Notes under the pieces: generated by a model | What the model was told of the DNA's origin: nothing | What the model saw: the letters and a program-made list of their open reading frames with translations, nothing else | Database searches by the model: none | Origin: Bacillota bacterium | GTDB taxonomy: Bacteria; Bacillota; Clostridia; Christensenellales; UMGS416 | DNA length: 64,000 bases | Assembly (NCBI GenBank): GCA_023398815.1 | Contig: JAEWRW010000037.1 | Location: forward strand, 1 to 64,000 | Direction: 5' to 3' | Shown here: one piece after another, positions 26,427 to 35,146 of the stretch | How positions within the stretch are numbered: position 1 is the first letter of the stretch | Layout of the letters: each line of letters begins with the position of its first letter | Translations under genes and position numbers: made by a program

Positions 26427-27114
26427 GGATTTGCACGTTGCCTACGGCAACATCCACGCGCTGCACGGCGTCTCGCTGGAGGTGCAGCAGGGGGAGATTG
26501 TGACCCTCATCGGCGCCAACGGCGCGGGCAAAACCACGACCCTGCACGCCACCAGCGGCATCATAGAGAAACTGGGCGGCTCGGTGGAGTTCCTGGGCCA
26601 GAACCTTGAAAAGGTCAACGCCAACAAGCGCGTGGACATGGGCTTGGTGCAGGTGCCCGAGGGCCGGCGTATCTTCGCCAACCTGACGGTGCGCGACAAC
26701 TTGGAGATGGGGGCCTTTCTGCCCCGCACCAGGAAGAACGCTAAGGCCAACCTGGAGATTGTCATGAACCGGTTCCCCCGCCTGCGGGAGCGTGCCGGGC
26801 AGCTGTCGGGCACCCTCTCGGGCGGTGAGCAGCAGATGCTGGCCATTGGCCGGGCAATGATGGCCGAGCCGAAGTTGCTGCTGATGGACGAGCCCTCCAT
26901 GGGCCTGGCACCCATCTTGGTGCAGGAGATTTTCTCCATCATTCGCTGGATCAACCAGCAGGGTGTGACGATCCTACTGGTGGAGCAGAACGCCCACATG
27001 GCCCTGCAGACGGCCCACCGCGCCTACGTGCTGGAGACCGGCCGCATCGTGATGAGCGGCGACAGCGCCGTGCTGCGGGAGTCGGACGAGATCCGAAAGG
27101 CTTATTTGGGATAG
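26413..27114 (+). CDS. livF: Branched-chain amino-acid ABC transporter ATPase LivF
   Basis: A 233-residue ATPase, second nucleotide-binding subunit. Walker A GANGAGKTTT, the LivF-specific VPEGRRIFANLTVRDNLEMG, signature LSGGEQQMLAIGRAM and Walker B LLLMDEPSMGLAP are all seen. Start follows GAGGAGGTGAGCG. Last gene of the operon; a terminator lies about 70 nt downstream. Confidence 0.94.
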   Translation: MLLIKDLHVAYGNIHALHGVSLEVQQGEIVTLIGANGAGKTTTLHATSGIIEKLGGSVEFLGQNLEKVNANKRVDMGLVQVPEGRRIFANLTVRDNLEMGAFLPRTRKNAKANLEIVMNRFPRLRERAGQLSGTLSGGEQQMLAIGRAMMAEPKLLLMDEPSMGLAPILVQEIFSIIRWINQQGVTILLVEQNAHMALQTAHRAYVLETGRIVMSGDSAVLRESDEIRKAYLG

Positions 27115-27183
27115 CGCTTCGCTGTCGCGGTGGCCGCTTCGCGACCGCCACGAGTGAGGAGTACTCGTCAATGAAGAAGGTTT

Positions 27184-27221
27184 CGCCCCCTGACGCGCAT
27201 GTCGCCAGGGGGCGTTCGTTT
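27184..27221 (+). terminator. Intrinsic terminator after the liv operon
   Basis: CGCCCCCTG (27184-27192) pairs with CAGGGGGCG (27206-27214), followed by a short T-rich tail. Confidence 0.65.
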
Positions 27222-27397
27222 GCGCTGGTCGTACGGGTTTTTACGGGGGAGACGCCGCGGCGGCGGGAGGAAGAGGCAGAGTGCCACTGACCATCCGTTT
27301 CGTGCCGCGGCGGGGTGAACCCGCTCGCGGCTGCCGAGGTTGGCGCACACTGCCCATGCGTCTGGGTCTGCGGGCCTTACGCCGCATCGTGCGGCTA

Positions 27398-27417
27398 GTG
27401 CGACATAAATGTCGCAC
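27398..27417 (+). promoter_or_regulatory. 20-nt palindrome upstream of the VOC gene
   Basis: GTGCGACAT-AA-ATGTCGCAC is a perfect palindrome with 9-bp arms, 43 nt before the -35 of the promoter at 27460. It is a candidate repressor or activator site. The rest of the 404-nt gap 27115-27518 shows only the terminator and promoter. Confidence 0.45.
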
Positions 27418-27459
27418 TCTCGGCCCTTGACCTTACGCCTCCATGCGTCTCGACACCCG

Positions 27460-27488
27460 TTGTGCCCGTGTGCTGGCAGGCTTATAAT
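27460..27488 (+). promoter_or_regulatory. Promoter for the VOC-deoB-punA operon
   Basis: TTGTGC at 27460-27465 and a consensus TATAAT at 27483-27488 with a 17-nt spacer. Confidence 0.6.
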
Positions 27489-27518
27489 GGAAACATACCA
27501 ACGCAGGAGGATGGAACA

Positions 27519-27980
27519 ATGGCGGAGAGCAGCCCCGTGCTGGGGACAAACAAGATCATGCAGGTGGGCATGCTGGTAAAGAACATTGAGCAGACGGCCA
27601 AGGATTGGGCGGAGCTCTTGGGTGTGCCCACGCCGGACGTCATGCTGACCGACGGGCTGGAATTGACCCAGGCTGTGTACCACGGCAAGCCCTGCCCGGC
27701 GCGGGCCAAGCTGGCGTTCCTGCACTGCGGGCAGGTGGATATTGAGCTCATCGAGCCCGACGAGAACGACTCGGTCTGGCGGGAGTATCTCGACCGCAAC
27801 GGTGAGGGGTTCCACCACATCGCCTTCGTCGTGGACGGCATGAGGGAGAAGATCGGCCTGCTGGAGCAGCGCGGCATGACGCTGGTGCAGAAGGGCGAGT
27901 ACACCGGCGGTCGCTACGCTTATGTGGAGGACACCGCCGACCGCTACAAGATGATGTTTGAACTGCTGGAGAACGACTGA
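27519..27980 (+). CDS. VOC/glyoxalase superfamily protein
   Basis: A 153-residue metal-dependent protein of the vicinal-oxygen-chelate fold. Paired beta-alpha-beta units begin at MQVGMLVKNIEQTAKDW and at GFHHIAFVVDGM, and ELIEP and the late MFELL glutamate are likely ligands. It resembles methylmalonyl-CoA epimerase but the substrate is open. ATG at 27519 follows GGAGG. First of a tight run with the TIM-barrel gene 12 nt later. Confidence 0.82.
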   Translation: MAESSPVLGTNKIMQVGMLVKNIEQTAKDWAELLGVPTPDVMLTDGLELTQAVYHGKPCPARAKLAFLHCGQVDIELIEPDENDSVWREYLDRNGEGFHHIAFVVDGMREKIGLLEQRGMTLVQKGEYTGGRYAYVEDTADRYKMMFELLEND

Positions 27981-27992
27981 GGAGGGGCAACG

Positions 27993-28841
27993 ATGAGATT
28001 TGGAGCGCCACTCTATGGCGACTGGAAGGGCCCGGAGGGTTGGATTCGCACGCTGAAACAGAAGGGCTTTGACGCCGCTTACAGCCCGGTGGGGCTGGAT
28101 GCCTCCGACGCCCAGATTGCCGAGTACCGGCAGGCCGCGAAGGAACACAACATCGTGATCTCCGAGGTGGGGGCGTGGAACAACAACCCCCTGCACCCCG
28201 ACCCGGCGGTGGCGGCGGCGGGCTATGCCGGCGTGGTGCGCGCCATGGTGCTGGCCGATAAGCTGGGTGCCGAGTGCTGCGTCAACGTCTGTGGCTCCTG
28301 CGGCACCCTGTGGGACGGCCCCCACCGCGACAACCTGACCCCGCGCACCTTCGACCGCATCGTCACCTATGTCAAGCGCCTGCTCGATGAGGTGCAGCCC
28401 AAGGACACGGCCTTCTCGCTGGAGATGATGCCCTGGATGTTCCCCACGACCGCCCGGGAGAATCTGGAGCTCATCGAGGCCGTGGGGTCGCCCCACTTTG
28501 TGGCCCACCTTGACCTTGTCAACATCACCTGCAGCCCCCGGCTGTACTTTGAGAACGGCGACATGATCCGCGAGAGCTTCCGCGTGCTGGGGCCCCACAT
28601 TCGCAGCGTGCACGCCAAGGACATCATCCTGCGGGAGAAGCTGACGACCCACCTCGATGAGGTGCGGCCGGGCTTGGGCGGGTTCGATTACCGGGCGTTG
28701 CTGCTGAGTGTGGAGGAGACCGACCCGGCCATCCCGGTGATGCTGGAGCACCTGCCCAGCGAGGAGGAGTACACGCTGGCGGCAGCCTACGTGCGCGGCG
28801 TGGCCGAGGAACTGGGCATCGCTATCTGCCAGCCGGTGTAG
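27993..28841 (+). CDS. Sugar phosphate isomerase/epimerase family (TIM barrel)
   Basis: A 282-residue AP-endonuclease-2-type TIM barrel. Likely metal ligands are in SLEMMPW, HLDLVN, VHAKD and LEHLP. The family includes hydroxypyruvate and xylose isomerases and inosose dehydratases; the reaction here is unknown. Start follows GAGGAGGGG. It sits between the VOC gene and deoB, so it may act on a sugar released in nucleoside breakdown. Confidence 0.8.
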   Translation: MRFGAPLYGDWKGPEGWIRTLKQKGFDAAYSPVGLDASDAQIAEYRQAAKEHNIVISEVGAWNNNPLHPDPAVAAAGYAGVVRAMVLADKLGAECCVNVCGSCGTLWDGPHRDNLTPRTFDRIVTYVKRLLDEVQPKDTAFSLEMMPWMFPTTARENLELIEAVGSPHFVAHLDLVNITCSPRLYFENGDMIRESFRVLGPHIRSVHAKDIILREKLTTHLDEVRPGLGGFDYRALLLSVEETDPAIPVMLEHLPSEEEYTLAAAYVRGVAEELGIAICQPV

Positions 28842-28845
28842 GGCC

Positions 28846-30015
28846 ATGCGTGTCTTTTTGGTCGTGCTGGATAGCGTGGGCATCGGCAGCCAGCCGGACT
28901 CAGGCCGCTTCGGCGACGCGGGGGCCGACACGCTGGGCCATGTGCTGGCGGCCACCGGCACCGACCTGCCGGAGTTGGGGCGGCTGGGCCTCTACAACAT
29001 CGGGGGTACGGCTCTCCATGCCCCTCGTAAAGCCGAGGGTTGTTTCGGGCGAATGATGGAACTCTCCCAAGGCAAGGACACCACGACCGGCCACTGGGAG
29101 ATGGTTGGCATTCGGCTGGAGCGGCCCTTTCCGACCTACCCGGATGGCTTCCCGGCGGAGGTCATTGACGAATTCACCCGGCGCACGGGGCTGCCGGTGC
29201 TTGGGAACTGCGCCGCTTCGGGCACGGAGATCATCACCCGCCTGGGCGCGGAGCACCTTCGCACCGGCTGGCCCATCGTCTACACCTCGGCGGACAGCGT
29301 CTTTCAGATCGCCGCCCACGAGGACGTCATTGCGCCCGAGCGGCTCTATGAGCTCTGCCGCACGGCACGGGGGATGCTCACCGGCCCCCATGGGGTGGGG
29401 CGGGTCATCGCCCGGCCTTTTTCGGGGGTGGAGGGCAGATTCCGCCGCACCGACCGCCGACGGGATTTTTCACTGGAGCCGCCGGAAGGGAACCTGCTGG
29501 ATCTACTGGCCGCCCACGGCGTACCCGTCGTGGCCATCGGCAAGATACAGGACATCTTCGCCGGCCGCTCCATTACCCGGTGGCTGCCCACCCACGGAAA
29601 CCGCGAGGGGCTGGAGGCCGTGCTATCCTGCATGAGGGCGGGGGAGCCAGGGTTCTGTTTTGCGAACCTTGTGGACTTTGACATGCTCTACGGCCACCGC
29701 AACGACGTGGAGGGTTACGCCGCCGCCCTGCGGGAGGTGGATGCCTTCCTGCCCACCTTACGCGCGGCCATGGGACCAGAGGACATACTCATCCTGACCG
29801 CCGACCACGGCTGCGACCCCTGCCACCCGGGCACCGATCACACCCGGGAGTATGTGCCGGTGCTCTTCTGGGGGCAGTCGCTGCGGCAGGGCATCGACTT
29901 GGGCACCCGCGAGGGTTTTGGCGACCTGGGGCAGACGGTGGCCGAGCTTTATGGCCTGCCCGCCGCCTATGGCCGCTCCATAAAACCGGACATCACAAAG
30001 GAGGAACCCCAATGA
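28846..30015 (+). CDS. deoB: Phosphopentomutase
   Basis: A 389-residue metal enzyme of the alkaline phosphatase superfamily that interconverts (deoxy)ribose 1-phosphate and 5-phosphate. LDSVGIGSQPDS at the start, GKDTTTGHWEM near residue 75 and ILTADHGCDPCHPGTDHTREY near residue 310 are diagnostic. It follows the TIM-barrel gene by 4 nt and overlaps punA by 4 nt, forming a nucleoside salvage pair. Confidence 0.96.
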   Translation: MRVFLVVLDSVGIGSQPDSGRFGDAGADTLGHVLAATGTDLPELGRLGLYNIGGTALHAPRKAEGCFGRMMELSQGKDTTTGHWEMVGIRLERPFPTYPDGFPAEVIDEFTRRTGLPVLGNCAASGTEIITRLGAEHLRTGWPIVYTSADSVFQIAAHEDVIAPERLYELCRTARGMLTGPHGVGRVIARPFSGVEGRFRRTDRRRDFSLEPPEGNLLDLLAAHGVPVVAIGKIQDIFAGRSITRWLPTHGNREGLEAVLSCMRAGEPGFCFANLVDFDMLYGHRNDVEGYAAALREVDAFLPTLRAAMGPEDILILTADHGCDPCHPGTDHTREYVPVLFWGQSLRQGIDLGTREGFGDLGQTVAELYGLPAAYGRSIKPDITKEEPQ

Positions 30016-30824
30016 GCACCCCAATGGAAAGTGCCGCGTTCATCCGCACTCGCTGCCCGCTGGAGCCCCAGATCGCCATGATTCTGGGTTCGGGCCTGGG
30101 CGGTCTGTCGGATATCATGGATATTGCCGCCGAGATTTCCTACAACGACATACCGGGCTTTGTGCGCTCCACCGCGGTGGGCCACGCCGGCAAACTGCTG
30201 CTGGGGCGGGTGGGCGGCGTGCCCTGCGCCATCATGAGTGGGCGAAACCATATGTATGAGGGCCACACCGCCCCCACCGTGGCCTACCCCGTGCATGTGC
30301 TGCGGGAGCTGGGCGTCAGTAAACTCGTCGTCACCAACGCCGCCGGAGCCGTCAACCAGCGCTTTGCCCCCGGCGACCTCATGCTCATCACCGACCACCT
30401 GAACCTCATGGGCGTGACGCCCATCAATAGCGAATACGCCAGCCAGCGGGGCATCCGGTTTGTGGATATGTCCCACGCCTACTCGCCGGAGCTCATTGCC
30501 CGGGCTGAGGCAGCCGCGGCCGAGCTTGGCGTGATGGTGCGTCACGGCGTGTACGCCATGTTCCTGGGCCCGCAGTTTGAGACGCCCGCCGAGATCCGCA
30601 TGGTGCGCCTGCTGGGTGGCGACGCCGTGGGCATGTCCACCGTGCCGGAGGTCATCGCCGCCAACCACTGTGGCATGCAGGTGCTGGGCATCTCCTGCAT
30701 GACGAACATGGCCGCCGGCATCCTCGATCAGCCCATCACCCACGAAGAGGTGCTGGAGACCGGCAAGAGGGTGGAAGACAAGATGAAGAAGCTGCTGGGG
30801 ACCGTGGCGGCGGCACTGGCATGA
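30012..30824 (+). CDS. punA: Purine nucleoside phosphorylase
   Basis: A 270-residue trimeric-type enzyme that splits purine nucleosides with phosphate. GSGLGGL (phosphate loop), GHAGKL, GRNHMYEG, TNAAGAVN and the VGMSTVPEVIAANHCGM block are all present. Its product, ribose 1-phosphate, is the DeoB substrate. Overlaps deoB by 4 nt (ATGA) and the broken cupin by 4 nt. Confidence 0.96.
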   Translation: MSTPMESAAFIRTRCPLEPQIAMILGSGLGGLSDIMDIAAEISYNDIPGFVRSTAVGHAGKLLLGRVGGVPCAIMSGRNHMYEGHTAPTVAYPVHVLRELGVSKLVVTNAAGAVNQRFAPGDLMLITDHLNLMGVTPINSEYASQRGIRFVDMSHAYSPELIARAEAAAAELGVMVRHGVYAMFLGPQFETPAEIRMVRLLGGDAVGMSTVPEVIAANHCGMQVLGISCMTNMAAGILDQPITHEEVLETGKRVEDKMKKLLGTVAAALA

Positions 30825-31325
30825 ACAGCCACGCCCGTGCGCTCATTGATGCACTGCGCCTGCAGCCCCACCCCGAGGGCGGTTGATACCCGCCGCACCT
30901 TTGAAAGCACGGCAGCCGACGGTGAGGGCAGTCGCTTCGGCTCAGGCATCTATTACCTTTTGGATGGCCGGCAGTTTTCGGCCTTCCACCGCTTGCGGGG
31001 CGATGAGGTACTGCACCACTACGACGGCTGCGCCGTGGAAGTGGTGGTGCTGGGCGACGACGGCATGATAACCCCGGCCCTAGGGCCAGAGGTGCTGGCC
31101 GGCCAGCTGCCCCAGCTGCCCCAGCTGCCCCAGCTGCCCCAGCTGACCATCCCTTCGGATACGCTCTTTGCCATGCGGCCGGTGGAGGAGGAGGGCTATG
31201 CCCTGCTGGGCTGCACCGTCAGCCCGGCGTTCAGCTACGGTGGGCTTTCGCTGCCCAGCCGGGCCACCCTGCAGCTGCAGTACCCGCGCTATGCCGGGCT
31301 CATCATGCAGCTGACACGAGCCTGA
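30821..31325 (+). pseudogene. Frameshifted cupin_5 (DUF985) family gene
   Basis: Translation from the ATG at 30821 (overlapping the punA stop) gives the family start MNSHARALIDALRL and PHPEGG, then hits TGA at 30884. In the +1 frame the family sequence continues (TRRTFESTA, GIYYLLDG, FSAFHRLRGDE, GCTVSPAF) to a stop at 31325. Intact homologues read through this point, so an indel at about 30881-30886 broke the gene, unless it is an assembly error. A four-copy 9-nt repeat lies inside the second half. Function of the family is unknown. Confidence 0.75.
31104..31145 (+). repeat. Tandem 9-nt repeat (CAGCTGCCC x4 plus part)
   Basis: Four exact copies plus CAGCTG encode repeated Pro-Gln-Leu inside the broken cupin gene. 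The unit keeps the reading frame. It looks like slippage expansion. Confidence 0.85.
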
Positions 31326-31506
31326 TCATCAAAGGCCGCCCGCCTCGCGGGCGGGGGGCAGGGAATATCCGGCATTAGTTCTTAGCGCCGGTAGCTGGTG
31401 CTAAGTAAAGGCAGCAAAGCAGAGTTGTCCAAAGACAATCCACTTTGCTGTGGTTGGGAATGATGGGCCTTCCATGATGGGCTCGCTCAATGTATAATGT
31501 CGCGGG

Positions 31507-32430
31507 TCACTCGTCTTCCCCTCCGCCAGGCAGATCCAGATCGCTGATCTTGTAGTCTGTCGTTCGTCCGGTGGCACCCCAAAAGGTGTAATCCTCGCCG
31601 TATTCCATGTTCGTAATGACCAGTTTCCGGTCGTCGGTCATGGTGCCGTACTCAATCTTCAGTAAGCCGTCCTTCAGGTAATGGATGGTCGCGCAGGGAT
31701 ACCTCATCTCTGCATAATTCTTAACTGCATTGGAACTGACCTTCCAAACGTGAAAATACTGTTTTTCATAAATGGAAGCGACCGGATCAATGGCTTCGAC
31801 GTCGGAGATGGTGTCCCCGATTTTTAGCGAACCGAATGCTTCATAGGGCAACAGTTCCTTCACTAGAATGGGATACCCATCGGGTGTCGTTTTTTCGTTA
31901 TAATCATTAATGAACAGGTATAGTCGGTAGCCAGTATCGGTTTCGTAGATGCAATAAGTGTTGTCCTCTTCTTTTTGCCGAATCGCGGTTGTGGGAAGAG
32001 CAAGCAGGATGGTGCCAGTATAGTTTGGCCGAACCCCATTTCCTTCATAGAAGCTTGCGTCCCTGCCCAAATAATAAAAACCCTTCGTGTCCAGGAGGAG
32101 TGTGTTTTCTCTGTATACCGGAACGGATAACATTTCCACTGCTTTAGCCTGCACTTCAGGCGCCGCTATTTTCTCATATGCGGCCTGTAAATCCAGCTTG
32201 TTACCGTCGTATTTATAGGGCTGACGCTCGTGAATGAATACGGCAGGGGTTTCTTCGGTGGCCGCCTTCGTCTCTACGGCGAATTGTGTTTCTGTCAATG
32301 CACTGGTGTAGGGTAAAACAACGTCGGTAGCGGCTGTTTTATGGCCGTTATCATCAATGACGGCACAGGAAGCTGAACCAACTGCCAGAAGGGTGATCGC
32401 AAGTAACACGCAGATTCTTCGCGTTTTCAT
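31507..32430 (-). CDS. Hypothetical lipoprotein
   Basis: A 307-residue lipoprotein. The signal peptide (CVLLAITLLAVGSASC) puts the lipid on C22. The mature part is mixed alpha/beta with no motif I recognise. The ATG at 32430 follows GTGAGGATA. Base composition is lower in GC than the upstream operons. It stands alone. Confidence 0.7.
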   Translation of the reverse strand: MKTRRICVLLAITLLAVGSASCAVIDDNGHKTAATDVVLPYTSALTETQFAVETKAATEETPAVFIHERQPYKYDGNKLDLQAAYEKIAAPEVQAKAVEMLSVPVYRENTLLLDTKGFYYLGRDASFYEGNGVRPNYTGTILLALPTTAIRQKEEDNTYCIYETDTGYRLYLFINDYNEKTTPDGYPILVKELLPYEAFGSLKIGDTISDVEAIDPVASIYEKQYFHVWKVSSNAVKNYAEMRYPCATIHYLKDGLLKIEYGTMTDDRKLVITNMEYGEDYTFWGATGRTTDYKISDLDLPGGGEDE

Positions 32431-32717
32431 CTTTATATCCTCACTTCCACTGAGTAATGTTCCGCACATCTTTTATTGCAAAGTACTTTCCACTGCTGTT
32501 GTATATTTTCGTTCCGTTCGTCCAGACATTTGCACATGGATTCTGCTTATAGAAATAATAAACGAATGCGAGCGTATGCGGCAGACACTGGTTCGGTTAT
32601 CAACGGCAACGATCCAATTAAGTATCGTGGCATCCGAGGCATCCGGTCTTCGTTGCTCTAAATTTCGACATTCAATCAAAGACAAGGATTCTTGATACAA
32701 GGGACTTGATTCAGGGG

Positions 32718-32746
32718 TTGACTTCCCACACACTGTGTGTGATAAT
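32718..32746 (+). promoter_or_regulatory. Promoter of the cold-shock gene, with internal palindrome
   Basis: TTGACT at 32718-32723 and GATAAT at 32741-32746, 17-nt spacer, with an extended TG before the -10. The spacer holds ACACACTGTGTGT, a perfect palindrome that could be an operator. The leader to the csp ATG is about 120 nt, as is usual for cold-shock genes. The remaining 32431-32717 shows no gene. Confidence 0.65.
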
Positions 32747-32874
32747 AGAGCAGTATTCTAAATGGTGCATTGTCTCACATGTTTTTGTAAGTCATTGATT
32801 CGTTTGATGAATTACAAAAGCATGTGTTTTTTTGTGCAGTTGTGGATGCTAATAAATTTATGGAGGTACCAATT

Positions 32875-33090
32875 ATGAATAATGGTACAGTAAAATGGTT
32901 CAATTCGGAGAAGGGCTTCGGCTTCATTTCCAACGATGATGGCAGCGATGACGTGTTTGTTCATTTCTCCTCCATCGTGTCCGACGGCTATAAGAGCCTT
33001 ACCGAAGGCGACAGGGTTACCTTTGACAAGGAACAGGACCCCAAAAACAGCCGCAGGCTGCGCGCTGTCAACGTTAGCAAAGTAGCTTAA
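32875..33090 (+). CDS. Cold-shock protein (CspA family)
   Basis: A 71-residue single-stranded nucleic-acid binding OB fold. RNP1 (KGFGFI) and RNP2 (VFVHF) are intact. It acts as an RNA chaperone. The ATG at 32875 follows TGGAGGT. A terminator lies between it and the DEAD-box helicase, another RNA remodeller often linked to cold adaptation. Confidence 0.95.
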   Translation: MNNGTVKWFNSEKGFGFISNDDGSDDVFVHFSSIVSDGYKSLTEGDRVTFDKEQDPKNSRRLRAVNVSKVA

Positions 33091-33103
33091 AGCAACAGCT
33101 GCC

Positions 33104-33139
33104 AAAAGCCACCAAATCCAATGAGATTTGGCGGCTTTT
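33104..33139 (+). terminator. Intrinsic terminator after csp
   Basis: AAGCCACCAAATC / GATTTGGCGGCTT stem (one G-U type mismatch) followed by TTTT. Read-through would reach the helicase gene 30 nt later. Confidence 0.75.
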
Positions 33140-33170
33140 GTATGTGATCTGAGCGAAATATTTGGATGAA

Positions 33171-34316
33171 ATGGAGACTGAAATCATTACAAACTTTGAG
33201 AAATTTGGCTTTACCCCCGAGTTGATGCAGGGAATCATAAAAATGGGTTACCGCGATCCTTCCCCTGTGCAGGATGCAGCCATGGGACCCCTGCTTGAAG
33301 GGCGGGATGTATTGGTACAAGCGCCTACCGGAACCGGGAAAACTGCGGCATTCGGGCTCCCAGTCTTGGAAAATGTGGATCCTGCCAATCGTCAGATACA
33401 AACCGTCATTCTCTGTCCCACGCGTGAATTGGCAAAACAAACAGCCGGTGTGTTGAAGCAGCTGGCTGCATATAAGCAGGGAATTCGGATTCTGGCGCTG
33501 TATGGTGGGGAGCCGATTCAGCACCAGATTATGGCGCTCAAACGCTGCCCGCAAATTGTGGTGGCCACACCCGGACGCATGATGGATCATATGCGCCGGC
33601 GAACCATACGACTGGGCGCGGTTGAGTGCATCGTGCTGGATGAGGCAGATCGGATGCTTGATATGGGGTTTCGGGAAGACATCCATACCATTCTGCAGTT
33701 TTCACCTGCCACAAGGCAAACGGTGCTGTTTTCCGCGACTCTTTCCAGCGAGATCAAAGAAATTGCGGCGCAGTACCAGAGAGAGGCGCAACACATTTGC
33801 ATCCAGCCGGATACCACTAACGTGGAGAAGGTAGAGCATTTTTATTGCGAGGTCCGCGGCAACGCAAAAGTCCCTGCGCTCATGCAACTGCTGAGCAAAG
33901 AGCAGTTTCACCTTTCCTTGATTTTTGTCGCAACGAAAGCGATGGCTGACAATCTGGCTCATCAGCTGACCGAAGCCGCGTACCCGGCAGAGGCGATTCA
34001 TGGCGACTTGCGTCAAAGTCAGCGGGACAAGGTGATGCAGCGGTATCGCGATGGCAAGGTAAACATTCTGGTAGCAACCGACGTCGCCGCCCGAGGCATT
34101 GATGTAGGAGGAATTGACGCGGTTGTCAATTACGATATTCCCGGTGACGCAGACAGCTATGTGCACCGCATTGGGCGAACCGGCCGGGCGAACCACGGCG
34201 GTGTTGCATATACTTTTATCTACCCAAGGGAGCGGGGTAAGCTGCAAGGAATTATGGCAAAGGCCAAGGCATCCATCTTACCCATTGTATTGGATGCGAA
34301 AATGGCCGTTCATTAA
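33171..34316 (+). CDS. DEAD-box RNA helicase
   Basis: A 381-residue ATP-dependent RNA helicase containing just the core. In order: Q motif (F..GFTPELMQ..PSPVQ), APTGTGKT, PTRELA, TPGRM, DEAD, SAT, RecA2 with ATDVAARGID and HRIGRTGR. The usual basic C-terminal tail is missing. The ATG at 33171 has a weak ribosome binding site and TTG at 33162 is possible. It follows the cold-shock gene. Confidence 0.94.
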   Translation: METEIITNFEKFGFTPELMQGIIKMGYRDPSPVQDAAMGPLLEGRDVLVQAPTGTGKTAAFGLPVLENVDPANRQIQTVILCPTRELAKQTAGVLKQLAAYKQGIRILALYGGEPIQHQIMALKRCPQIVVATPGRMMDHMRRRTIRLGAVECIVLDEADRMLDMGFREDIHTILQFSPATRQTVLFSATLSSEIKEIAAQYQREAQHICIQPDTTNVEKVEHFYCEVRGNAKVPALMQLLSKEQFHLSLIFVATKAMADNLAHQLTEAAYPAEAIHGDLRQSQRDKVMQRYRDGKVNILVATDVAARGIDVGGIDAVVNYDIPGDADSYVHRIGRTGRANHGGVAYTFIYPRERGKLQGIMAKAKASILPIVLDAKMAVH

Positions 34317-34481
34317 TTTCGTATGCTTGCTAAGCAGCAAAAAAGCGACGGAACAAATGAAACCAGCAAGAAGACATTGGAATCAGGAGCAACCATTGTG
34401 CGAGCGGATTTGAACACCTGAAGCCTGCTACCCCAAGGATGAGAGCCTGCATAATCATGAATGTCTGTTATGCCGTTCTAC

Positions 34482-35146
34482 TTATAAATGCAGTCTGCGC
34501 TGGATTTCAGCCCAAAGAGCTTTCCCCTCAAAGAACAGCAAAAATGCCAGAAAGATAATGGACGCACCAAAGCTGATGGCGGATGGAATGACAACATCAA
34601 CCATCCCCGTCAAAATGAGTACAAAACAGACGATCCCCAGAACACAATCGATCACAAGGTACAAAATGTAATCTTGGGTATCAAGCCTGCGAACTTTCGC
34701 TACTACAGTCATGGCAATCATTGAACAGGAACAGAGAATGGGGAGCACATAGTCCAGTGACCAGCCATTGAATCCAGTTAAACGATCCCAAAGAAAGCCG
34801 ATAAGAGAAACGACTGCAACCTGCCACAGAATGTTCTTGGGCAGGTTTTTTCGTTTTTTGAGCACGATGGCGAAATCGATCCAAAGGCTGGCGATGCCGG
34901 CAACCACAAACAGCGACCACCATCCTCCCGCGGGCATAATCTGATCGTGATACTAATTGCCGCTGCGCACACGCTAACAAATGCACCCCATGCCAATATG
35001 CGGCCAACAGTCGTCGGCCTAGATTGGGGCAGGTGAGGAAACCGGCTGTCGGTGTGATCCGGTATACCGGCAGGTTTATTCTGGCAGAGCGGACAGCGGT
35101 CTTGCTCTCCGGGTAAGTCCACCTGGCAATGTTCACACCGTAGCAT
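34482..35146 (-). pseudogene. Frameshifted DUF6320 family membrane protein gene
   Basis: Starts with MLRCEHCQVDLPG and CPLCQNK, a zinc ribbon, then a first membrane helix. The frame shifts around 34930-34960, after which the other frame carries the rest of the family: WWSLFVVAGIASLWIDF, KRKNLPKNILWQV and several helices ending AEIQRRLHL. Intact homologues join these parts in one chain. It overlaps the end of the acyltransferase gene by 14 nt, so it was the third gene of that operon. Confidence 0.75.

Noticed and set aside
31104..31145. CRISPR-like short repeats
   Set aside because: Repeats are 9 nt, directly tandem without spacers, inside a coding frame.
32357..32695. Open frame of 112 codons antisense to the lipoprotein start
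   Set aside because: Overlaps the opposite lipoprotein gene and has no start signals; a shadow.
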